A stretch of DNA of 64,000 nt, from positions 333,655 to 397,654 of the forward strand of contig MU129989.1 of NCBI GenBank assembly GCA_015039465.1, in the 5' to 3' direction. This document shows, one piece after another, positions 49,702 through 60,550 of the stretch (its first letter is position 1; each line of letters begins with the position of its first letter). The position numbers and the translations under genes were made by a program. The stretch is from Phlegmacium glaucopus. Lineage: Eukaryota; Basidiomycota; Agaricomycetes; Agaricales; Cortinariaceae. The notes beneath the pieces are model-generated. The model made no database searches. It saw nothing but the letters and a program-made list of their open reading frames with translations, and was not told the DNA's origin.

Positions 49702-49801
49702 NNNNNNNNNNNNNNNNNNNNNNNNNNNNNNNNNNNNNNNNNNNNNNNNNNNNNNNNNNNNNNNNNNNNNNNNNNNNNNNNNNNNNNNNNNNNNNNNNNN
49801 N
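49702..49801. other. Assembly gap (100 N)
   Basis: A run of exactly 100 N, a conventional placeholder length, so the true gap size is unknown. It falls inside the third near-identical copy of a 4 kb repeat, where short-read assemblies commonly fail. Confidence 0.99.
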
Positions 49802-50040
49802 AAATTTGTTCTATTACCTAACCAACGTACCACGACTCCTACTCCTACAGGAATACACCAACATGCCCGGACGCCCATGACCTTTCTGATGCTAGGACGT
49901 TTGTTAACGGTTTGAGAGGGAACTTCGTGTTAAGAACCATCGAACGAAGAAAAAGCCATCTCTAATGGAGCTGGCGTTGTTGTTTTGTGTGGAGTAGGGG
50001 TGGGAACATATAGTTGAGCGCTGAAGATAGGGTCTCTATA
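49802..50040. other. Foreign segment inside NACHT copy 3
   Basis: This 239-base block has no counterpart in copies 1 and 2. It joins NACHT sequence at 50041 in the middle of the codons after GTRTAI. No inverted ends or target duplication can be tested, because its left border is in the gap. It contains no recognisable coding domain. Confidence 0.6.
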
Positions 50041-50399
50041 CGGTAATTGCTGTACGAGTTCCAGGAAGGCATTTCGGTTGATCGTATCGAGCTGCAGAGT
50101 CGTAGAGTGCTCCTTCTGAGATGTGTGGGTGAAGAATGGCCAACGCTGTTCGGCGAAATGTAAGCATTTCATATTCACATATTCTCTTTGAAAGACTACC
50201 TTTTTTTTTCTTATCAGATATCGAAGTGTTGTGCTGAGGATTATTGTGTATGTGGAGATCGCCCTGAACTGCGGTGAATTGCGAATCGACTACTGTTGTA
50301 TTCTGGGCATTTTCGAAAAACATCTGTGCCAGAACGCAGCTAGAATTATGGGAAGGGGAGCACTTTGGTGGCAGAAATGAAGAAGAAGATGTCGAAATG

Positions 50400-52080
50400 A
50401 GCCAATTGTACTTGGGCTATGGTTATGATAAGTATCATGACCCAGGAGGCCTTGAGGCTCAGTTGGCATGAGACTTCAATTTTGACGTGACTCGCATGCT
50501 ATGGCTGTGCAGATCGGAAGGACTTTGGCAACTTGATTGCGGAGCTCGAGGCTGTTATATATTACAGTCGAACCCCATAGGTTTTGGCCGCTGAAATTTA
50601 CACCAGAATTGACCTCTCATAACCCATAACCCCTCAAGGCCTCATAACCCATAGCTTGAGCCATCCACCAGGGGGTATGGGTCTTGAAGCTTGAAGGGTT
50701 CGACTGTCATTGAACTAGCCCACGTGTATTCATAACACCTGTCACAGTGTCAGTCTTCGACTGAATACTTACTACCATGAATATGGAAAATATAGATGGC
50801 CGTATATCCAATACTATCCACGACGCCTCAGCCAAGGACGCCGAAATGTTACGGTACAACGACTCCGAGAAGAGGAGCATCTATATCGCGCAAAGTTCGT
50901 CCAGAGCATGTCCTCGGGCCTTTCGGGACGTTGGTTCTGAAGAACCTGGCTTGCAAACAGAGCATCGCTATCCTCCGAACTGATCGTTCGCCGTGAAGAC
51001 TTCATATGGGAAATTTATCAACGATAATGCTGACAACTTGAATATAAAAACAAATACCAAGGAAGTCATCGTAACGGAATAGACATCTGCATCTGTCGCG
51101 ATAGTACAGTGGACGAACTCTGGACGATATAGATGCTCCTCTTCTCGGACTTGAACCCCATCTTCAATGAAAAACAAGGGTATGCAATATTCCGTCGCAC
51201 CGACTCGGAGCGACACCGTCAGTGTCCATTAGATACTCCGAGTCCCAGTATTTTTGTTTCATTAAATTATATTTTTTTATATTTTTTTGTTTTTCTTATT
51301 ATTCTCTTGAGATATCAATGAGATATATAAGAACTAAAAAATTAAGTGATGTTTAATTAACATTTTCGACCTTGATGAATTTCCGACCAAAGACCATTGG
51401 TGACCACTGTACTAAACTGGAGGAGTTGCCCCCAAAAGGTCAACGAAAACCACCAGTATCAACTTAGTATAGCTTAGTATCAACGAGTTGGGGAGACTGG
51501 TAGATCCTAGTCTCTGTCTCCCCCAGTGGATCCGAACCTCCGGTAAACATTTGATCAAATAGATCCAGTTCTTTTTATGATTATCTTTACAACTGCCATG
51601 TTATTAATAAGTAATGATGATCGATGATCATCTGGAGTAGCAGACAGTCTGCAAAAACCGTGATCGCTGACAGCTGTTGGATAGCCGCCAAATTCATGAT
51701 GGTGGAGACGGATTTAGGTAATAGTTACTAATCTCTAAGGCCGGAAAATATCGCATGTTGTTCACCTAGAGGCTAGATGTAACTAGGAAGACGGTATAAT
51801 ATGATAGAGGGGTTGTCCGGTCTAAGCCGATCGCGTGATACAAAGTCCGACTCGAACACATCCTTTTCTACCTCTTTCCACCCAGAGTAAAAATTGTTGT
51901 GATCTCCTTTGATCTTTCGCAGATGCTGTGCATTCAAGTTGGCGTATCAGCCTAAGAGATGACAAAGTTCTCCGAATCTCAATGCTAGGACTCGTGTATA
52001 AAGCAAGGTGCAATACAGTATACCAACAGTGATGTAGACGCCAACAACTTGAAGGGCTCTCACACTAGGACCTACGCAAC
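50400..52080. other. Junction region between the two tandem arrays
   Basis: Contains the plus-strand remnant MNMENIDGRISNTIHDASAK (50777 onward) also seen upstream of NACHT copy 1. Part of it (cgagaagaggagcatctata) recurs inverted at about 51117-51150. From about 51600 the sequence begins to match the membrane-protein array (accgtgatcgctga at 51658, then the block before each first exon). No complete gene lies here. Confidence 0.5.
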
Positions 52081-53302
52081 ATGATGTCCCAAAGTGATCC
52101 TCTGTGCTTCACTGGAGTGGTCCTCGAAGGCTTTTTATATGGTAAGATTTTTGTTCTCCTGTGATACATGCCTCTGGAAGCTGAGCCGTCCGACATTATT
52201 CCTGTCCAGGGCTCTACTCTGCCATATTCTTCATATATATACAACACCAGACATCAAAAGAAGGTATCGACAAGACAAGAAACATTCTTCTCTATCCTCT
52301 CTCTATTCTTTATATACTATCCACCACTACATTTGTTCTCGATCTAATATTCATCATGGTGATTCAAGAAAAAATCCCTCCACAACAATTTTTATTTACA
52401 CTGCTATCTGGACAGGTTCCGACTCTCAGCCAACTCCACGCTGGCTGGATAATAACTGGCTTGTGTGACTTCATTTCTCAGGCAATCTTAGTACGCTTAA
52501 ACCTCTAACCATTTCTATCATTTGCTTTATTCATCCCAGTCTTCGAAGATCTATCGATGTTGGATCATATGGGGTCGCAGCATCCGCGTCATATTTATTC
52601 CTTCAATCTTAGCGCTCACATTCTTGGGTCAGTCAATATATTACATAGTATAGTTTTCTAGCTGACTTTAAGTTATCGTCTCTAGCTACATGGTTGGCCG
52701 TTAATGGCACATTCTACATTGTACCAGATGAAGGTGTGGATGTGACTTATTCGGGGTATGCGGTGTCTTTAACAAGTCTTGCCATCTCCTTGGTTGTGAA
52801 TGGTGTTGTCACGGGCTTAATTGTGCTCAGGATCCTCAAGGTGTATCGGGAGATTAGGCCTACTTTCGAGGATCAAACATTGGGTATTGGTACCAAGGGC
52901 AAAATTCGGTCCATCATATTTATAATAATTGAATCGGGCATGGTAATGTTCACAATCCAAACAATTGGGGTTGTGTTTTTCGTTCTCCGGCTTGACGCTA
53001 TGTTTACTATCATTCGTATCACCCAAATGTCCTATGTGATTACCAGATCAATCGTTTCTACTTTTTCACTTACTGAAATTGATTTTTAGGGAATAGCACC
53101 CACCATCATCCTCGTACGACTTTCAATGGGATTATCTTTCCATGATGAGAAATCTATGGTAGAAACTGCTGCGAGCTGGCGCTTTGCATCTCACAATCAG
53201 AATCCAATTCTGGGGATGGCAAGTATAGATATTGCGGCCCAGGAGAGGAGAGACCACATTGGCGTTCAACAAATTGATGATATCGAAACTGTATACAGAT
53301 AA
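52081..53302 (+). CDS. Seven-helix-like membrane protein, array copy 1
   Basis: Six exons with consistent phase: 52081-52141, 52210-52358, 52416-52490, 52549-52627, 52686-53035 and 53090-53302, giving 308 residues. It begins MMSQSDPLCFTGVVLEGFLYG and contains hydrophobic segments around YSAIFFIYIQHQ, LYPLSILYILSTTTFVLDLI, GLCDFISQAIL-IYRCWIIWG, VIFIPSILALTFLG, SLAISLVVNGVVTGLIVLRI and IIFIIIESGMVMFTIQTIGV. It ends with GIAPTIILVRLSMGLSFHDE and a polar tail. This matches a large clustered Agaricomycete family of plasma-membrane-like proteins of unknown function (integral membrane, DUF6533/6534-type layout). All exon joins keep the frame, so the gene looks functional. A TATA-like gtgtataaagc lies about 80 bases upstream. 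Confidence 0.83.
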
Positions 53303-53989
53303 CAAGGTGTACTAGTAACACTGATAATGATGTCGCGCTAGTTCCAAGGCAGAGGCTAGATAGAAAGGAAACCGACTTGTTAATAACGGCCAGAGATACT
53401 GGATGTCGCCCAATGGCTATTCAAACTTACTCACAGATCGTCGTACCCAAGTTCGTCGACCAGGTTGCGAAAGAGTATGTTCGAGGTCTGCATAATGAGC
53501 GGATACAGTCAATTTTTGTATAAAAAAGCACTTGAATTTACGTGCCTTCGTTATCCAAGAAAGTTCCATTTCGTCAACCTTGACGACTCTGATTCCCTTC
53601 TAATTGTCAGCTTAAAGTACGCCAACTGTATTGACAGGCCTAAACAATCTTTATACACCAACGGAATCAACTTCCGCGTCCTTGACTCCGTCATCATTAT
53701 CGAATATCTGTGGAGACTGAGTGATGTAAACCGAGTCGTGATGGGATTGCTGCAGTAACATCGAGGGGAAACACGATTGGTGGCGATGCTAACAGACCAT
53801 ACTAAGTCTTCAACTGTGCCTTCTATCTTTTTTGACCGAAAACGTACCTTTTGACCCAAATGCTGCATTCTAATAACTGGCAATTAAATAACTCGCTACC
53901 AGCGTTACAAATTCCAACCTCCAACACCGACTCGCCTTTGCATGGGAGATCCATCTAGGTTTTCAGTGCTAACTCAGACAAACGATGTC

Positions 53990-54480
53990 ATGGTCCAAGC
54001 TCTTATCAAAGAAACGCCGAAAGTCTCCCATTTTGCCAGGGATCGCAGAAATACTGGGAAATCCACTGCGACGATGGCAAGGATAGCCTTGAGCATCATA
54101 TGGGTTCGATATGTAATCAGAGGGATCCGGACTGGATTATAGATGTCGAGGCTTGTAAATTGTGGGTTGACTCGAAGGAAGAGGGGTGCTGCTTTGAGCT
54201 TTGATTAAAAAAAGCAGTAATTCAGTAGACACTGAAAGTAGAATCAATAGGATTATAGGTAAAGATGACAGGATAGAAACTACAAACATGCTCGAGACCA
54301 CCACTAACCCCAACACAAAAAAAACGGCAGCAGAACCGGAAGCCTTGATCGATTGTCATCACATTATTATCGTTAGGGAGACTAGCAGAAGCCCATTCAC
54401 GTGCGCAAAGTGTGCAAAAGTCGCCAGCATACAGTGATGCATCATTGGGAATCAACAGTGGCTGGATCTCGGTCCCATTT
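53990..54480 (-). pseudogene. GWT1 fragment (GPI inositol acyltransferase relic), copy 1
   Basis: Reading the minus strand, 54120-54013 encodes TYRTHMMLKAILAIVAVDFP followed by VF.RSLAK.ETFGVS, which is the highly conserved core of GWT1/PIG-W (compare the YR..M...AILAVDFP.FPRRFAK.ETWG.SL pattern of the family). Upstream on the same strand is ILLILLSVST, a run ending AQSSTPLPSSQ, then a stop, and further frames to about 54480. The reading frame changes between these parts, and the enzyme's remaining helices are absent. It is a truncated, frameshifted relic. Active GWT1 adds an acyl chain to GPI inositol in the ER. Confidence 0.72.
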
Positions 54481-54784
54481 GATCAAGTCTGGAAATGTCA
54501 TCTAATATCGTTGCCTATCGTTGCTGATTCGACGGAGCAGCAAACACACAAGAACCGTGATCGCTGATGATGGTTGCTAATAGCGTAAGTACCCAGAGTA
54601 TACATTGTTATGATCTCCGTTGATCTTTCGCAGACGCTGTGCATTCAAGTTGGCGTATCAGCCTAGATCACAAAAGTTCTCTGAGTCTAGATCAATGCTA
54701 GGACTCGTGTATAAAGCAAGATGCAATACCAATGATGTAGACGCCAACAAGGGCTCTCATCCACACTAGAACCCACGCAACATC

Positions 54785-56016
54785 ATGTTCCAATATGATA
54801 TTCCGCGCCTCACTGGAGTGGTCCTCGAAGGCTTCTTCTATGGTAAGATTTTTTTGTTCTCCTGTGATATGTGCCTCTGGAAGCTGAGCCGTCTGACATT
54901 ATTCCTGTCCAGGACTCTACTCTGCCATATTTTTCATATATATACAACACCAGGCATCAAAAGAAGGTATTCATAAGACAAGAAACATCCTTCTCTATCC
55001 TATCTCTATTCTTTATATACTATCCACCGCTATATTTGTTCTCGATATAATACTCATCATGGTGATTCAAGAAAAGTCCATCCACAACAATCTTTCTATT
55101 TACACTGCTATCTGGACAGGTTTCGACTCCGAGTCTGAGTCTACTCCACGCTGGCTGGATAATGATTGGCTTATGTGACTTCATTTCTCAGGCAATCTTA
55201 GTATGCATAAACCTCCAACTATTTTTATCATTTGCTTTATTCATCCCAGTCTTCGAAGATCTATCGGTGTTGGATCATATGGGGTTGCAACATCCGCGTC
55301 ATAGTTATTCCTTCAATCTTAGCACTCACATTCTTGGGTCAGTCAATATATTGCATAGTATAGTTTGCTAGCTGACTTTAATTTATTGTCTCTAGCTACG
55401 TGGTTGGCTGTTAATGGCTTATTCTACATTGTACCAGCAGAGTATGCGGATGTGCCTTATTCAGGGTATGCGGTGTCCTCAACAAGTCTTGCCATTTCTT
55501 TGGTTGTGAATGGTGTTGTCACGGGCTTAATTGTGTTCAGGATTCTCAAGGTCTATTGGGAGATTAGGCTTACTTTCGAGGATCAAACTTTGGGTATTGG
55601 TACCAAGGGCAAAATTCGGTCCATCATATTTATAATAATTGAATCGGGCATGGCAATGTTCACAATCCAAACAATTGGGGTTGTGATTTCCGTTCTCCGG
55701 CTTGAATCTCTATCTATTATCGTTCCTATCACCCCAATGATCTATGTGATTACCAGATCAACCATTTCTACTTTTTCACTTTACTGAAATTGATTTTTAG
55801 GGAATAGCACCTACCATCATCCTCGTGCGGGTGGTAATGGGATTATCTTTCTATGATGAGGGATCCATGGTGGAAACTTCTACGAGCAGCTGGCGTATTG
55901 CGTCTCACAATCAGAATTCAATTTCAGAAACAACAAGTATAGATATTGTGGGCCAGGAGAGGAGAGACCACATTGGCGTTCAACAAATTGATGATATCGA
56001 AACTGTAGACAGGTAA
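54785..56016 (+). CDS. Seven-helix-like membrane protein, array copy 2
   Basis: Starts MFQYDIPRLTGVVLEGFFYG at 54785 and has the same six exons as copy 1; stop TAA 56014-56016. A short intron from GTGATT (in atcatggtgatt) to gacag must be removed before the GLCDFISQAIL exon to keep frame, as in copy 1. The long exon (about 55396-55745) contains DVPYSGYAVSSTSLAISLVV and TKGKIRSIIFIIIESGMAMF. The last exon reads GIAPTIILVRVVMGLSFYDE and a tail with SWRIASHNQN and HIGVQQIDDIETVDR. No disabling change was seen. Confidence 0.8.
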
Positions 56017-56699
56017 CAAGGTGTACTAGTAGCACTAATAATGATGCCGTGCCAGTTCCAAGGGCAGAGGCTGGATAAAAAGGAAATCGACTTGTTGATA
56101 ACGACCAGAGATACTGGATGTCGCCCAATGGCTATTCAAACTTACTCACAGATCGTCGTACCCAAGTTCGTCGACCTAGTTGCGAAAGAGTATGTTCGAG
56201 GTCTGCATAATGAACGGATACAGTCAAGTTTTATATAAAAGCACTTGGATTTATCTACCTTCGTTATCCAAGAAAGTTCCATTTCGTCAACCTTGACGAC
56301 TCTGATTTCCTTCTAATTGTCAGCTTAAAGTACGCCAACTGTATTGACAGGCCTAAACAAGTTTTATAGACCAACGGAACCAACTTCCGCACCCTTCACT
56401 CCGTCATCATTATCGAGTATCTGTGGAGACTGAGTGATGTAAACCGAGTCGTGAAGGAATTGCTGCAGTAACATCGAGGGGAAACACGATTGGTGGACCA
56501 TACTAAATATTCAACTGTAGCCCTCTATCTTTTTTTGACCGAAAACTTAACTTTTTGACCCAAAGGCTGCCTTCTAATAACTGGCAATTAAATAACTCGC
56601 TACCAGCGTTATAAATTTCAACTTCCAACGCCGACTTGCCTTTGCATGGGAGATCCATCTAGGTTTTCAGTGCTAAATCAGACAAACGAACAAGCTCTT

Positions 56700-57440
56700 A
56701 TCAAAGAAAGGCCAAAAGTCTCGCATTTCGCCAGGCTCCTAAACCGGCACGCTCGTATCGCTCGAAGGAGTTTCATCCGAAAGTGTGAAATATTATCTTA
56801 TCATATTTGTCATCAAAATGTAAACAAAGGCAAGCAAGGTTTGTTTGTTTGTCAAAATATTTATATCATGTTTGTAGACTCTGAGATGAAGCTCCTTCGA
56901 GCGATACGAGTGCGCTGGTTTTAGGAGCCTGGCATTTCGCCAGGGATCGCAGAAATACACTGTGACTATGGCAAGGATGGCCTTGAGCGTCATATGGGTT
57001 CGATATCTAATCAGAGAGATCCGGACTGGATTATAGACTCGGATGTCGAGGCTTGTAAATTGTGGTTGACTGGAAGGAAGAGGGGTGCCGCTTTGAGCTT
57101 TGATTAAAAAAAGCAGTAATCCAGTAGATACTGAAAGTAGAATCAATAGGATTATAGGTAAAGATGGCAGGGTAGAAACTACGAAAATCCTCGAGACCAC
57201 CACTGACCCCAACACAAAAAAAACGGCAGCAGAAACAGAAGCCTTGATTGATTGTCATCACATTATCATTAGGTCTGTTTTAGGAGACTAGCAGAAGCCC
57301 ATTCACGTACGTAGGGTAAAAGTCGCCAGCATAGCCCCAGTTGGGAATCATTCAATCAACAGTGGCTGAATCTCGGTCCCATTTGATCAAGTCTGGAAAT
57401 GTCATCTAATATTGTTGCCTATCGTTGCTGATTCGACGGA
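56700..57440 (-). pseudogene. GWT1 fragment, copy 2, split by a MITE
   Basis: Same minus-strand relic as copy 1 (YRTHMTLKAILAIVTV) but interrupted at 56732-56931 by a 200-base MITE. It also lacks about 11 bases present in the other copies just beside the insertion, so the conserved VDFPVF block is broken. Upstream frames (GLLLFLIKAQSGTPLPSSQP) persist. Confidence 0.7.
56732..56931. mobile_element. 200-base MITE with 9-base target duplication
   Basis: The ends are CAGGCTCCTAAAccgGC... and the inverted ...GCtggTTTTAGGAGCCTG, with the match continuing through ctcgtatcgctcgaaggag for about 40 bases. It is flanked by identical 9-base copies of GCATTTCGC (56723-56731 and 56932-56940). The other three array units show the empty site gcatttcgccaggg (or a variant). 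It has no coding capacity. A 9-base duplication fits a Mutator-like origin; CAGG ends also recall hAT elements. Confidence 0.93.
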
Positions 57441-57694
57441 GCAGCAGACACACAAGAACCGTGATCGCTGATGATGGTTGCTAATAGCGTAAGTACCCAG
57501 AGTATACATTGTTATGATCTCCGTTGATCTTTCGCAGACGCTGTGCATTCAAGTTGGCATGTCAGCCCAATAGATCACAAAGTTCTCCGAGTCTAGATGA
57601 GATCAATTCTAGGACTCGTGTATAAAGCAAAATGCAATACCAATGATGTAGATGCCAATAAGGGCGCTCATCACACTAGAATCCACGTAACATC

Positions 57695-58923
57695 ATGCTC
57701 CAATATAATATTTCGCGCCTCACTGGAGTGGTCCTCGAAGGCTTCTTCTATGGTAAGATTTTTTCGTTCTCCTGTGATACACGCTTCTGGAAGGCTGAGC
57801 CATCTGACATTATTCTTGTCCAGGACTCTACTCTGCCATATTTTCCATATTTATACAACACCAGACATCAAAAGAAGGTATCGACAAGACAAGACACATC
57901 TTTTTCTATCCTATCTCTATTCTTTATATACTATCCACCGGTATATTTGCTCTCGATATAATATTCATCATGGTGATTCAAGAAAAGTCCATCCACAACA
58001 ATTTTTCTATTTACACTGCTATCTGGACAGGTTTCGACTCCGAGTCTGAGGCTACTCCACGCTGGCTGGATAATGATTGGCTTATGTGACTTCATTTCTC
58101 AGGCAATCTTAGTATGCATAAACCTCCAACTATTTTTATCATTTGCTTTATTCATCCCAGTCTTCGAAGATCTATCGGTGTTGGATCATATGGGGTCGCA
58201 GCATCCGCGTCATAGTTATCCCTTCAATCCTAGCACTCACATTCTTGGGTCAGTCAATATATTACATAGTATAGTTTGCTAGCTGACTTTAATTTATTGT
58301 CTCTAGCTACGTGGTTGGCTGTTAATGGCTTATTCTACATTGTACCAGCAGAGTATGCGGATGTGCCTTATTCAGGGTATGCGGTGTCCTCAACAAGTCT
58401 TGCCATTTCTTTGGTTGTGAATGGTGTTGTCACGGGCTTAATTGTATTCAGGATCCTCAAGGTGTATTGGGAGGCTAGGCCTACTTTCGAGGATCAAACT
58501 TTGGGTATTGGTACCAAGGGCAAAATTCGGTCCATCATATTTATAATAATTGAATCGGGCATGGCAATGTTCACGATCCAAATAATTGGGGTTGTGATTT
58601 GCGTTCTCCGGATTGAACCTCTATCTATTATCATTCCTATCACCCCAATGATCTATGTGATTACCAGATCAACCATTTCTACTTTTCACTATACTGAAAT
58701 TGGTTTTTAGGGAATAGCACCCACCATCATCCTCGTGCGACTTTCAATGGGGTTGTCTTTCCATGATGAGAACTCGATGGTAGAAACTGCTGCGAGCTGG
58801 CGCTTTGCATCTCACAATCAGAATCCAATTCCGGAGATGGCAAGTATAGATATTGCGGGCCAGGAGAGGAGAGATCACATTGGCGTTCAGCAAATTGATG
58901 ATATCGAAACTGTAGACAGATAA
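57695..58923 (+). CDS. Seven-helix-like membrane protein, array copy 3
   Basis: Starts MLQYNISRLTGVVLEGFFYG at 57695; stop 58921-58923. Exon order and motifs are as in copy 1: GLCDFISQAIL, an exon encoding IYRCW..., TWLAVNGLFYIVPAEYADVP, IIFIIIESGMAMFTIQIIGV and GIAPTIILVRLSMGLSFHDE. In this copy cacgcttctggaaggctg adds a base within intron 1, which is harmless. The last-intron region has ttttcactatactg in place of ttttcacttactg. It looks functional. Confidence 0.8.
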
Positions 58924-59539
58924 CATAACAAGGTGTACTAGTAGCATTAATATGATGCCGTGCCAATTCCAAGGGCATAGAAATGAATCGACTCGTTGAT
59001 AACGACCAGAGATACTGGATGTTGCCCAATGGCTATTCACAGATCGTCGTACCCAAGTTCGTCGACCAGGTTGCGAAAGAGTATGTTCGAGGTCTGCATA
59101 ATGAACGGATACAGTCAATTTTTGTATAAAAAAGCACTTGAATTTATGTACCTTTGTTATCCAAGAAAGTTCCATTTCGTCAACCTTGACGACTCTGATT
59201 CCCTTCTGATTCTCAGCTTAAAGTAGGCCTAAACAATTTTTTTACACCAACGGAATCAACTTCCGCGTCCTTCACTCCGTCATCATTATCGAATATCTGT
59301 GGAGACCGAGTGATGTAAACCGAGTCGTGAAGGGATTGCTGCAGTAACATCGAGGGGAAACACGATTGATGGCGACGCTAACAGACCATACTAAGTCCTC
59401 AACTGTGCTCTCTATCTTTTTTGACTGAAAACTTACCTTTTCAACCCAAACGCTGCCTTCTAATAACATAACTCGCTCCCAGCATTATAAATTCCAACCT
59501 CCAACACCGACTTGCCTTTGTATGGGAGATCCATCTGGG

Positions 59540-59890
59540 TTTTCAGTGCTAACTCAGACAAACGATGTCATGGTCCAAAGAAACGCCGAAAGTCCCGCAT
59601 TTCGCCAGGGATCGCAGAAATACTGGGAAATTCACTGCGATGATGGCAAGGATGACTTTGAGCATCATATGGGTTCGATATGTAGTCAGCGGTAGCAGGG
59701 GAGGGATCTGGACTGGATTATAGAGGAAGAGGGACTGAAGAGGGATGCCGCTTTGGGCTTTGATAAAAAAAAGCAGTAATCCAGTACTAGTAGACACTGA
59801 AAGTAGAATCAATAGGATGATAGAGACTGACCCCAACACAAAAAAAAGGCAGCAGAAGCAGAAGCCCATCCACTTACGCAAAGTGTGCGA
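59540..59890 (-). pseudogene. GWT1 fragment, copy 3
   Basis: The core (about 59690-59583) reads TYRTHMMLKVILAIIAVNFP then VFLRSLAKCGTFGVSL, with Asp to Asn and Glu to Gly changes at conserved positions. The upstream part is shortened (missing the block that encodes TIYKPRH in copy 1), leaving ILLILLSVST and LLLFFIKAQSGIPL. Clearly decayed. Confidence 0.65.
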
Positions 59891-60550
59891 AAGTCCACGT
59901 CACAGTGCCTCTTGCCCGAAAGTCCGTTCTTTGATGATTATGATTTTTTATTGCCGGACTGTAATAGTGACAAGGACTAAAAAATGAGCCATCATTTTGA
60001 ATGGGGGCTTGTCCCACCTGCGTGAACTTGAAAAATACAAAAACTGAGATTTATATCATATATGCCTAGGATACCTTTAAACATAGTATCCTGTCGACTC
60101 GGATGATGTTAACCTCAGAAGTTACCTTTATAAATTACCTGAAACTCTGCACTGCCCTGACTCAGGCTCTCACATTTTGCGAGGTTTAATTGAGCCCAGT
60201 GATGCAACATTGGGATCAATAGCGGCTGGATCTCGGTCCCCTTTGATCGAGTCTGGAAATATCGTCTAATATCATTCAAGTTGCTGATTCGATGGAGCAG
60301 CAGACACACAAGAACCGTGATGGAGACGGATTTAGCCAATGCCGGGTCCCTAAGGCGTAAGTACCTCTGAGAGTATAAACGGTTGCAATCTCATTTGTAC
60401 ATTTGATCTTTCGCAGATCAGCCTTATATAGATCACAAAGTTCTCCGAGTCTACATGAGATCAATTCTAGGACTCGTGTATAAAGCAAGATGCAATATCA
60501 ATGATGTAGATGCCAACAAGCGCTCTCACACTAGAACCAACCGCAACATC

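Larger units (their letters stand above)
47685..50323 (-). pseudogene. NACHT STAND NTPase, copy 3, broken by insertion and assembly gap
   Basis: The 5' part runs 50323-50041 (MFFENAQNTTVVDSQFTAVQ to CLPGTRTAI) and then stops matching. The 3' part starts at the gap edge 49701 with VASVS-type sequence just before VVDGLDECSG and continues to exon 5, including the 20 bases lost in copy 1. The Walker A loop, present in copies 1 and 2, is not in the visible sequence. Between the parts lie 240 bases of unrelated DNA (49802-50040) and 100 N. The break could be a real insertion or a misassembly of near-identical repeats. As drawn, the gene cannot make a functional NTPase. Confidence 0.8.
47151..50970. 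repeat. NACHT tandem unit, copy 3 (interrupted)
   Basis: Third copy of the unit. It starts with the same CACGTG-containing region (47177) and follows copy 2 closely to 49701. After the N run and about 240 bases of unrelated sequence, unit sequence resumes near 50041 and continues to about 50960. No fourth unit follows. Confidence 0.85.

Noticed and set aside
53942..54142. Plus-strand ORF starting MGDPSRFSVLTQTN, present in each array unit
   Set aside because: Considered as a small gene, but frames diverge between units and the opposite strand carries the recognisable GWT1 core.
54201..54437. Plus-strand ORFs reading MIKKSSNSVDTESRINR, repeated in other units
   Set aside because: Antisense to the GWT1 relic and not kept open in all copies.
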